64,000 nucleotides of DNA, from positions 23,578,001 to 23,642,000 of the forward strand of contig OY754469.1 in the NCBI GenBank assembly GCA_963575645.1. The letters run 5' to 3'. The stretch comes from Xanthostigma xanthostigma (taxonomy: Eukaryota; Arthropoda; Insecta; Raphidioptera; Raphidiidae). Shown here in pieces: positions 12,201-21,107 of this stretch. The position numbers and the translations under genes are program-made. The notes under the pieces were generated by a model that had not been told where the DNA came from, ran no database searches, and saw only the letters and a list, made by a program, of their open reading frames with translations. Numbering within the stretch: the stretch's first letter is position 1; each line of letters starts with the position of its first letter.

Positions 12201-14046
12201 GATATTATCACAATAGTTACTGCTACCCTTGCTAAATCCCTCGTGAGAACACTAGTTACTACTCGTGATAATATCTTTAATTACAAACTAGATAAATAAA
12301 TACAATTTTTGAGGACTTTAACCATTAGATATGTTTATGGTTTAGCCTATGAATATTGTTTTTTAAATTTGCTTTGTATCGCATACACTGGTTTTTGTTG
12401 ACTTTTACTTATTTTATTGATTAAATTAATTGCTGCATATTTCATTAACTGAATAATTTTGACACATACTGGAATTACTTAAATTCGTTGATAGAATAGG
12501 AAAAAATATATTGCCTTTTGTTGTGCACCGTGGTGTAGCTGGAAACGTACCCAGTACGAAACTGTGAAATTAAGTTTTATTTACTATTAAAATAACATTT
12601 TTATATTTCAGGCAACTGTTGAAGATGTGGATATAAATGTAATTCATCCTGATGTACAAAAAATCAATCCAGATCAGATTAGTATAGCCACAGCAGGAGT
12701 ATCAGGAACAATTCAACCAGGTTCAACAACAGCAGAAATTTCAGATAGTCCATCTACGACTGTTAAAGCTAAGCAGTCTGAATTTCCAGCTTCAATACCA
12801 CCAACAGCTGCTCCTGGAGGCATATTTGCTAGACTCATAACTGATATATTCCAGGTAATAATCTAAATTTTAAAATAATTAGGTAATGATTCCTGGATCG
12901 CCTGGCACATCAGGCTGGTAGCAAAAATGCATTCATTGCACTATCCTTTCTGGATTCCACAGAGACAAATGGATGGTGGCATATTGTGAGATTATTGTTG
13001 AAATATGTACTTAATAAAACTCTAACCCTGACTGACAGACAACGCGCCGCCTAACCCGCTGGTTCTAGAATTATTAAATTTTGCACAAAAAATTCCTATA
13101 TAGGTACCTACTCGTAGTGCAGGTGAGCGCTAAGAAAAGATTTTTGAACATTCATACTCTAACGGGGTTAGATATTTAATCTATAAAAATGTCGGCTAAT
13201 TTTAAAAATTCGAAATTGGAGTGGCAATTATTAAAAAACCGTTAAAAATCGCTTTCAAAAAACAGCGATTTTTAACGGTTTTTTAATAATTGCCACTCCA
13301 ATTTCGAATTTTTTAATATCGGACTAAGCGAGATCGATCCGTAATAATTAATTCTATAACTTTTGTATTAAACTTTTCTCAATCCAAAGAATATTTTTTT
13401 TAAAATGCAAAAAACAGTTTTTGACCAACTTTGGCCCCAATTTTCGGTAAGACCCATCACTGTCAGTTGTTTTAAAAATACAGCATTGAATTCTACGGAA
13501 AATTTACGATTTTTTACATAGTTTGGTTTGCTGTATAACAGTTACAAAAAATTAACATTACGTTCAAAATAGAATGACTGGTCTATTATAAAATATGAAC
13601 AAAATAGTTTGAGCTATTTTCGAGAATATCGCAGTTTTTTATTTGTGTTCAACAGTAAACTGTCCTTAATTGAGAAATAGGAAAAAAACAACTAGGATTC
13701 CTTTAATTTGATTTAGACCTGTTGAATAGTGCATAAACGCGATCTTTGCACATACGAAAATATAAAACTCACTTTCTATGAAATAAAAACTGTGGAGCTA
13801 TGGGCAGCGCATGTGATATAAAATCTAAGATTTTGGGTTAACCTTTATATACCTATGTCCTTACAAAATTTATTCATTTATATATAATATGTGCATTGTA
13901 CTTAATACCTGTAATGCAAATTTCAGAGAAAATAAAAACTTTAACAATAATTTTTCTTTTTTCAGATTCCGATAACTGTTTTGCAATCAGTGACGAGGTT
14001 ACTAACAAATCCGTTCGTTTCTCAGAGCAAGGCTGGAGGCTTATAA
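9155..14046 (+). CDS. Gene A: small secreted protein (spliced, 137 aa)
   Basis: Coding exons 9155-9244, 12612-12854 and 13966-14046 join in one frame; every junction is phase 0 and has GT..AG borders. The product has 137 residues. Residues 1-17 (MVGKCLISIACLAVVMG) are a signal peptide, with likely cleavage before MPAE. The mature chain is acidic then Thr/Ser/Pro-rich (residues about 60-95, including PSTTVKAKQ and PPTAAP), and ends in a hydrophobic, amphipathic part (GGIFARLITDIFQ then IPITVLQSVTRLL) spanning the last intron. No Cys occurs after the signal peptide, so it is not a disulfide-rich peptide. Kozak context aaagATGG is favourable. The layout resembles gene B 7 kb downstream. The function is unknown; a secreted haemolymph, salivary or cuticular protein is only a guess. 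Extra phase-0 exons in the long introns cannot be excluded. Confidence 0.75.
9245..10637. other. Intron 2 of gene A, 5' part
   Basis: AT-rich intron with a short ATATT-repeat run near 9830-9850. No coding or mobile feature recognised before the Helitron at 10638. Confidence 0.5.
10638..11247 (+). mobile_element. Non-autonomous Helitron
   Basis: Begins A|TCTTAATATATAAAAA and ends CCACTAG|T, the TC..CTRR borders between A and T expected of Helitrons. Eleven to twelve bases before the end is the hairpin tacgt-agcgaagc-acgta. The interior has a tandem duplication around 10840-10960 (accatataagatgg and tagatggcgcaacgaactta) and two copies of acgacggcgcagccggagtg near 11009 and 11095. No Rep/helicase is encoded. 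It lies in intron 2 of gene A. Confidence 0.75.
11248..12611. other. Intron 2 of gene A, 3' part
   Basis: AT-rich. It contains a fragment of repeat K (separate entry) and ends in the acceptor tatatttcag at 12611. No coding sequence beyond gene A was seen. Confidence 0.5.
11560..11870 (+). repeat. Repeat family K fragment, inverted relative to 50.8-51.2 kb
   Basis: Shares, in reverse complement, the blocks atatccattggaaatac, ttacggggtcatgtcgatgc and gagttctttaaaaaa with 50850-51160. Within the fragment the unit ending in gggtcgtg/gggtcatg is repeated three times. No coding capacity. Confidence 0.65.
12612..12854 (+). CDS. Gene A coding exon 2
   Basis: Acceptor tatatttcag, 81 codons open throughout, donor CAG|GTAATA. 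It encodes the acidic, Thr/Pro-rich middle of the protein and the segment GGIFARLITDIFQ at its 3' end. Codon use is ordinary and there are no in-frame stops. Confidence 0.8.
12855..13965. other. Intron 3 of gene A
   Basis: Intron of 1.1 kb ending in tttttcttttttcag. Apart from the palindrome at 13203-13314, nothing recognisable. Confidence 0.6.
13203..13314. repeat. Perfect inverted repeat, about 50-bp arms
   Basis: Arms 13203-13252 and 13264-13313 are exact reverse complements (landmark attggagtggcaattatt and its mirror) with an 11-base spacer. Similarity continues imperfectly outwards (gtcggctaat against aatatcggac). It lies in intron 3 of gene A and would form a long hairpin in the pre-mRNA. 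Confidence 0.9.
13966..14046 (+). CDS. Gene A terminal coding exon
   Basis: Acceptor cttttttcag at 13965; 26 codons and TAA at 14044. It encodes IPITVLQSVTRLLTNPFVSQ plus SKAGGL, a hydrophobic amphipathic C-terminus. The 3' UTR follows to about 14320. Confidence 0.75.
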   Translation: MPITVLQSVTRLLTNPFVSQSKAGGL

Positions 14047-14294
14047 TTATGAATTGTGTTGCAGTTTTTATTTTACATTTATTATAATTAATTCGTTCGC
14101 ATGTTTTTAGTCAAATGATTTTCATGTGCAAAGAATACTATTTTTATTATCTTAATAATTAGGTTGTAACAAAATAATGAAACGTACCTTAATTAATTAA
14201 TAAGTTTTAATTCTATAGTTACGTGTTAATTATACAAAATCAATACTGCAATTCATAAAAAAATGTTGAATATGATTAAAAAATATTCAATGTC

Positions 14295-14300
14295 AATAAA
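14295..14300 (+). terminator. Poly(A) signal of gene A
   Basis: AATAAA 249 bases after the stop codon of gene A. It is the first canonical hexamer downstream and gives a plausible 3' UTR of about 270 bases, though chance occurrence is common at this base composition. Confidence 0.4.
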
Positions 14301-14477
14301 AAAATTATTATAGCAAAATATTATAAGAAAGATATTTTATATATATCTTTCTTTTTTGAAGTAAAACCTCTTTTGGCACGAAGGGTAAAACTGACTCATG
14401 TGACGGAAATTGTAACGAACGTGTCGCAATGAAGATATACCATATGTTATAAAAACCGGCTGTAGAACATTAACAGA

Positions 14478-14550
14478 GGTGGCGGCGAGGTAGAAAGGTT
14501 GCCTCGTAACCTAAAGGACATAGATTCGATGCCGGAGGTCGGTGCCATTA
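14478..14550 (+). repeat. Possible tRNA-derived SINE head
   Basis: TGGCGGCGAGG (A-box-like, one mismatch) is followed about 45 bases later by GATTCGATGCC (B-box-like). An AT-rich tail follows. The stretch does not fold into a full cloverleaf by eye, so it is a relic or chance match rather than a tRNA gene. Confidence 0.35.
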
Positions 14551-15429
14551 AAATAATATTTTTTTTGCTTCTTTTTACAATTATACCACTTTTACTTCTA
14601 TAATCTGTAGTGTCAAAAACACAATCCCTTTTCTTAGTATAAAAAAAACATTTCTTTTGTTTTGAATATGGATGAAGTAAACAAAATTACAGTAAAAGAA
14701 TATATTTGTACCAAGTTGCCATGCACTTTCTAAAGATTTAATTATTTAAAACTGCACTGTAGATGCCAACATTGAAATTATTAGAAAATGATAAGTGATC
14801 TCACAAAATATTTAATATGTAAATTTCATTGTTAAAACATTTAAAATTTACCTATGTTGTAAAAATCGATTGTAATAAACGAAAAATTGGTTTTGATATA
14901 TATTTATGACAAATAAAATCACAGAAATGATTTGGCAAGTAAGAATGCATTTCTAACGAAAATGGTTTTTACATATTTGTTTTTATATGTCTCTATGACC
15001 CTACTCCATATATCTATTAATTAACTATATGAATCATTTCCTATCTACTCAATGTGCGATGAGTGAACGCAACAAAGCGTATCGAAAATATATCTGCGTC
15101 TCTTTCTACGATGTAATTCCCTGCTTTCTCCGATGATAGGATTGGTTGATGTACTTGCATTCAATCTGAATAAAGTATCTCTGTTTCAAAAACTTTGTTT
15201 TTTTCTATGACGTTAACATGGGGTACCCAGCTTTTGGCCCAGGAGGGGTCAAATTAGAAATTTCTTATGCCGGGTCTCCCGTGCTTGTTTTGCTCTCCTG
15301 GATACGCCAGTGCTTACGGCGTAAAAAAAGACAGAAGTATATATTTGCTACCCTTATAGTTCGATTGTGATTTTATTCCTATGCTCAGTATAGAATAAAA
15401 GTATATGCCCTACTCTGACACCTGAAAAC
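14551..15429. other. Intergenic, no feature seen
   Basis: AT-rich spacer between gene A and the foldback at 15430. No frame with recognisable content. Confidence 0.5.
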
Positions 15430-15915
15430 AATTCTGCGTGTTCACCGAAAGTGGTAACAGTGAACAAGTCGTATAATATACAATAAAATATGTATTAAAC
15501 AGTTTTTTGTTCAACTCGAGATTTACTATTGGGAACAGCTGAGGTATATTTTTTTGTACTTCAAACCCAACCGGGAGTGTCATGTTTTTTTTTTTTTCAA
15601 ATGGCAACATATATTTTTTATACATTTTCGAAATCTCCATTTTTTTCTTTATAAATTCATATAAATAAGGTTGCATAAGAAAATATTTGAAAAAAACTTT
15701 ATCAATTTATTAATTAAATGCACAGTAATAATTATTATTCATAATTTACACATCTATGGATGCACTTCCAGTTGAGCTTGAAGTACAAAAAAATATACCT
15801 CAGCAGTTTCCGATAGTAAATCCCGAGTCCAAACTATTTAAACTTCTTTTTTGTATCTAGCAGGAAACACGAATTATTCACTGTTACCATTTTCGGTGAA
15901 TGCACTGTATATTGT
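15430..15915. repeat. Foldback of a coding-like segment
   Basis: Left arm about 15436-15585 and right arm about 15765-15910 are inverted copies. Read outward-in, both arms translate into a related peptide, LPVGFEVQKNIPQLFPIVN on minus and LPVELEVQKNIPQQFPIVN on plus. The duplicated sequence may be a fragment of an exon or a transposon. Differences between arms are spread through it, so the duplication is not recent. Confidence 0.65.
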
Positions 15916-16460
15916 AGAACAAAGTTTTCTAAACTTTGCGGAACAAGAAACATCAAAATATGTCCACAATACAAGAAATGAAACACATATTTATAACGGC
16001 AGAATTAAATGATTGGGTACAAATCATCTTGATTCATATTCAGAATTTTTTTTATTTGAAATGAAAAATGCATTTTTTTAACAGGTGAGTCATACATGCA
16101 AAATAATTAAATTATACAGTAGCTTACAGGTAGGTACATTGTTTCAGTTAATAAGAAATATGAAATAATCAATATCAGTAGTTCACTTTAAATACTTTTA
16201 TATTTTCCGTGTATGTTTGTTAATCTTGTAAAAATCATTTTGCTAATTTCACTTTCCACATCGCCTAAAAATTCCGGAGCAATATTCACAGAGTAGGCAA
16301 CTCTGTGAATATTGCTCGCAGTTTGTCACAATGTGTTGCACCGCACACAGAACAGATTGTATAGCAGGTGTTTTTTGCGATTAAGTAACCGTGCGTAAAA
16401 TGGCAGCGATCAATGCATCTAATAATGTAATGGAAGCGTGGATCGAATTAATGACAGTAT
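15916..16460. other. Intergenic with one short hairpin
   Basis: Nothing apart from the perfect hairpin at 16277-16317. Confidence 0.5.
16277..16317. repeat. Perfect 18-bp hairpin
   Basis: gagcaatattcacagagt, five-base loop, then its exact reverse complement. No U-tract or gene context gives it a function. Confidence 0.8.
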
Positions 16461-17119
16461 AAAAAATCCAGTCAATTGGGCGACGGGACCATTCCAACTT
16501 CAAAATGTTGATATTAATTGATATAGTATAATAAATAAAATAAAATTTCTGTACTGCGTGAGGTGACAGGGTAATGGCTAATATTCTATATTATATTTGC
16601 TATTCGTGGCCTAGGTTCCCTATACTTAATATGTTTCACGTCATGTAAAAATTAATAAAAGCATGCTTAACTAGTTTATTTCTGACAGATCTACAAAACA
16701 AAAGAACTGCTGATTTTTTTTAATATTTTCAAAATATTTCCGGAACTATAAAATTTAACGAAACTTTCTTAGAATAATCAATAATAATAAGCAGTTATGA
16801 AAAGTATACCATTATTATATAAAAAAACACCGTTATAGCATATATCTCTTCTGCGCTTGCGCCGATTTTCCCCAAAAACAATAGGGCTCTTCATATTTGC
16901 ATACCAAACATCCTCCCAAAATTTGGTCTCAATCCGCTCATTCGTTTGACCTGTATCATGCTCACAGACTAACAGACGCACAAAGTTTTTCCAAAAATAT
17001 GTTTTTTGGATTCGGGGGACCTCAAAACGAAAACATAATATAGTAAAAGTTTTGAAAAGTGATTTTTGACCTAAACTAGTACCTACCATTCCCCACTTGT
17101 GGGTTGGAATGGTAAAAAT
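16461..17119 (+). repeat. Dispersed repeat family C, copy 2 (full length)
   Basis: Starts atccagtcaattgggcgacg and ends gggttggaatggtaaaaatc, about 660 bp, colinear with copy 1. The minus-strand frame across its 3' half (16778-17191) is a by-product of the repeat and resembles no known protein. Confidence 0.85.
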
Positions 17120-17656
17120 CCCCCGTATATGACTAGCTACAATTAACGTTGCCAAGATGTCCCGATTTGCGCGGGACCTCCCGATTTTCAAGGATCTGTG
17201 GACACGTTCCGATTCACTCTTGATCGGGACGCCGAATCAATAATTATAAAAGCACATTTTTAAAAAATAAATCTAAGCGCTCTCACAGCACGGAGAAAAC
17301 AAGCCTTTTCGTGAAGGTATATAGTACGCGCCACGAATCTAAAGGGCTCGGAAGTTAGATGCGAATGCGGGCTTGGGCTTGTACAGTCTGTTGAAAAACT
17401 ACAAACTCTCAACTCAGCAAAACTAAAATAGCAATAACAACTTGACAATAGCGTACTCGACTGTACATTAAAGCAGGAAAGCGACAAGTAGCAAAGGCAA
17501 CGAGCGATCACGGCCAATCACCGATGAGCGCACGTTCCGTGCAAGTAGCTGGGAGGTGGTGGGAGAATCAACGGCTCTAAAATTTGCCTTTGCGACGTTG
17601 TTTGTGACTAGCTTCCGAACCTTTTAGATCCGTGGCGTTTACTATACTTATGTTAT
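17120..17656. other. Intergenic, somewhat GC-richer
   Basis: Contains gcgcgggacctcccgatttt and other GC-richer pieces unlike the flanks, perhaps part of another transposon, but no termini or coding content could be defined. Confidence 0.4.
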
Positions 17657-18083
17657 TTAAGAGTATTCGTCCCTACAAGTACCCCCTGCACCCTTCATCT
17701 CAAATCTTTTTCTCTCGCCTAAAAACGATTCGCGCTCTCCCGACGCTATTTTTAAAGCTAGAGGGTTCTGGTAAACGCCAAATGAAAGACAAAGAATCAG
17801 ACTACAGATCCTTCAGGCGAATTTTTTGAAAAACAGTTTCGCCTACGTGTGAGATATTACGTAACTTATTATTTTTTTCAAAAGGTTGTAAGTTTTTCAG
17901 GATTCTTTTTCCAAAAAATTCGCCTGAAGGATCTGTAGTTTGATTCTTTGTCTTTCATTTGGCGTTTACCGGAACCCTCTAGCTTTAAAAATAGCGTCGG
18001 GAGAGCGCAAACCGTTTTTAGGCGAAGGGAAATGATTTGAGATGAAGGGTGCAGGGGGTATTTGCAGGGACGAATACTCTTAA
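17657..18083. mobile_element. TTAA-flanked palindromic MITE, copy 1
   Basis: TTAA at 17657-17660 and 18080-18083 bracket an element with inverted repeats of about 180 bp starting gagtattcgtcccta. The arms are near-identical inversions (landmarks taccccctgcacccttcatc and cgccaaatgaaagacaaaga). A TTAA duplication is typical of piggyBac and Kolobok. There is no transposase. Short open frames across the arms are mirror images of each other and not genes. Confidence 0.85.
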
Positions 18084-18909
18084 CGGAGTACCACACATTA
18101 TCAAGACATGCACCTGCAACCAGCAGTGCGCAGCCAGGAACGACCGTCACTCGGTCGCCTGCAATTTGTGTCGCACACGACCGATTTAGTGAGCTAGTGA
18201 TGTGTCATTTTCATTATTTAATTTCTGCCCAGAAATTTTGGCATACTAAACAGGTAACATTAGCCACAATTAAACCATTCTTAGTTGTTCGAATGGTTTA
18301 CCCACGTTGACTTTGAACGTACCCCCACTCTATTAAATCACCGCAATGTCTTAACTATTATAAATTAAACATAATATCCATAATCCACACTCACACGCAG
18401 GTATGTTGATATAACTGTAGGACATACGAGTGGGGAAATGAAAGAGAAAGTAATTATTATTATCAAACGAGCACGCCAGTTATATGTAATCATTTCAGTG
18501 GAACAGACAAGGACAGAGGTGAATAATGTATGCATATGATTGCACCTTTGGGGAAAGTTAAATGGGACAAACCTGGGTTTTTATTTTGTTAATTTCTGCG
18601 AAGCATCTGAGTGTTGAATGTTATGATATGTGATTGATTTGTGTGTAAATCAAGATAAAACAAAAAAAAGTAAGTATTCGCTTGTATTAATTTATTACTC
18701 ATGTTTTTGTACACTTACCAACGGCTTGAGTTAGCGAGGATCTATAACATACATTTTCGCACCTAATAATTAACATAAAGATTTGAATAAATATAGGTAC
18801 TCAAAATTTCGTTTGAGTGACATTATAGAGTTAATACATAAAAAGCAATCTCATAGCGTAATATACACTCAACTCTGTCTTTATCCAATGATTTGGATAT
18901 AAACCCGGA
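18084..18909. other. Intergenic, no feature seen
   Basis: A plus-strand frame starting within the MITE runs to 18310 but has no recognisable content. Nothing else to report. Confidence 0.5.
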
Positions 18910-19266
18910 TTAAGAGCATTGGATTAAATCCTACAAATTCACACTCTATTCTTTAACTCAAATTCTTTGCCCTCGCCTGAAAACGGTCACAGCTCTTCCG
19001 ACGCTGTTTTTAAAGCTAAAGGGTTCGGGTAAGCACCAAATGAAGGATCAAGAATCACACTCCGGATCCTGCAGACGAAAAATTGAAACAAATAATTTTC
19101 TGGAAAAACAGTTTTGAAAAAATATATAGGTAAATTACATAATTTGTAATATGATTCTTGGTCCTCCATTTGGTGTTTATTTGAACCATGTAGCTTTAAA
19201 AATAGCGTCGGGAGATCTGTAAAAGTTTTCAGGCGAGCGGACAGAATTTAAGACAAGTGCTCTTAA
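18910..19266. mobile_element. TTAA-flanked palindromic MITE, diverged copy
   Basis: Same family as 17657-18083 but older: termini ttaagagcattgg and agtgctcttaa, arms with cgcctgaaaacggtcac, ttccgacgctgtttttaaag and caaatgaaggatcaag. TTAA is present at both ends. Confidence 0.75.
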
Positions 19267-20117
19267 ATGGATTGGGTCTAGAAGAGTTCACGGTTTGTGG
19301 AACTAGTTTACAGAACGAAAATACTATATCGGATGGCGAAATTGCGAGTTAACACAATAAGCCCAAGAGGCTGCAATATCCCCGGCTTCCAAATTGAAAC
19401 AAAAAAATTTATTCGATTTTGGGAGCTTTTAAATCGTTTGCACAAAAACTTTCTCACTTAAAAAACAAAAAAGCTGCTATTACAAAAAAAAAAAATAATA
19501 AAGCTACGACCCTGTCATTTTTTTTATAAATTTACTTATTGTTTTTTTTCTGTAATTATGCCGTTAGTATGTTTTAAATAAGATATAAACAAATAAACAA
19601 TGCAAAGCTGTCACTTTATTTATTTACAACAATAAACTTTTCAAATGAGCTAAAATTATTTTGTAAAATATTTCCACTTCTAACATTTTAAAAAATATCA
19701 AAGCTATTGTAGAACTGATGCTGGGTTGCAGAAAGGGTTGTCAAAAAATCTGATTTGACAACGACCTTAGATTGTGAACACACATATTTCTCCATATGAA
19801 AAGCATATCAGAGTTAAATCGACCCTGCTTCAGAAATAATTGATTGATTAAAACGACATTTTTCGTAGATTGTGTATTCATGTATTTAATATCGTTTTTT
19901 GTACAGTTTCCACTTCGAGGCAACGCTTTTCTACGCATTTTGATTAAAATTTAGCTTAAAAAGCGATCTTTTTCTATACAGAACAGTCATTTGTTTTTGT
20001 GTGAGTACAATCTAATGTTCTAAAATCTAGATGACTGGAAATTTGAATACACTAGACTGCTCCTGATGATGGAAACTGTAATAATTATAGTGTTATAAAG
20101 AAAAAAAAACTGTATTT
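19267..20117. other. Intergenic with repeat Q fragment
   Basis: The segment 19720-19850 (gggttgcagaaagggttgtc) is related to 53998-54170 and carries the ends of an old MITE family. The rest is AT-rich without features. Confidence 0.5.
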
Positions 20118-20454
20118 TTGTATTTTTGTTTGTAATAAATAAACTCAAAAACTACTGGACCGGTTTTAAAAATTCTTTCACTAATAGAATGCTACATTAT
20201 CACTGAGTACTCATAGGCTATATTGTTAATCGAGTTAAATTAGGGATCTCTTTGAAAACTCCAATAATGTAACCCAAGATGTATCCGATTTCAAAAAATT
20301 TTTCAGCAATATTTAGCTGGACCTTCAGGATAAACATAGGCTATACATTATTGCGTTAAAAAAGCACTTTTCGTGGAGACCAATTATCCAACGTAAATCG
20401 ACAAAAAAAAGGTGACAATATACAAATTCGGGCGAAGCCAAACTGGGCCGCTAG
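20118..20454 (+). mobile_element. Helitron-like fragment with CTAG end
   Basis: Ends with ttcgggcgaagccaaactgg and gccgctag, the Helitron 3' end type. Its interior (aaaaactactggaccggttt, gttaatcgagttaaattagg, aaaactccaataatgt) matches 63445-63777 at the other end of the window. The 5' border is not clear and the hairpin stem is decayed. Confidence 0.6.
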
Positions 20455-20933
20455 GATACAATATATCAGTTTGTTATTTAAATCATATGTTTTGTGCATG
20501 TAAAAAATACTCTACAGTACAATTTATATTCGATATTCTAAAAACCAGTCTATCATTACAATATTATCCCTAAAAGCAGTCTACCTTTTAAATGTTGCCA
20601 CTTCTGAAATTTTCTGGAATCCTAATTGCCACGAGGGCCTGTGGCGAAACAAAAAATTGTTGATATGCTTAGTTACTGAAGCAATTGAGTTATTGTTAAA
20701 AAAAAATATAATGTAGCTATTTATTTATAGAATATTAAACACTAGTTATTAACCTTGCTTAATATTTCCTATCTCCGCTGTTATGACCATTAAACTTAGG
20801 ATAAAATTAGGGTTACGTTATATCTTGTTTACATCGATGAAAACTAAACCAGTGATCGGTACTTTATAATTATTGAAACAAGAATCTGTTAAAAGAATTA
20901 ATTAAAACAACATTTTAAGGTTTCCTTGCAAAA
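20455..20933. other. Upstream region of gene B
   Basis: AT-rich. actttataattat near 20863 could be a TATA-like box. No clear splice acceptor precedes the ATG, so the transcript may begin here or in a more distant first exon as in gene A. Confidence 0.4.
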
Positions 20934-21107
20934 ATGAATCAAGAAAACAAAAGTATTTTAACAATCCTTGGGATTTTTGGATTAACAATCCTTTGTAATG
21001 GATTGCCGTTAGGCTTTCATACGAATGGAAATGCAAATCTTGGCTTCTTACTGGGTTCTACTGGAAGTGTTAACACTGTCACTAAAGAGCAACAACCACC
21101 ATTGCCG
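20934..21107 (+). CDS. Gene B exon 1 (signal peptide)
   Basis: ATG in a good insect context (caaaATGA), 58 codons, donor CCG|GTACGT. The frame stays open for 90 codons into the intron, but splicing at the strong donor joins it in frame to exon 2. Confidence 0.8.

Noticed and set aside
14478-14550. A functional tRNA gene
   Set aside because: A- and B-box-like strings are present but spacing and stems do not give a cloverleaf; listed only as a possible SINE relic.
16778-17191. 137-codon minus frame as a gene
   Set aside because: It lies in repeat C copy 2; other C copies break the frame.
17657-18310. Several frames sharing the peptide SIRPCKYPLHPSSQI
   Set aside because: They are mirror readings of the arms of the TTAA-flanked MITE and recur at 36.5-37.0 kb.
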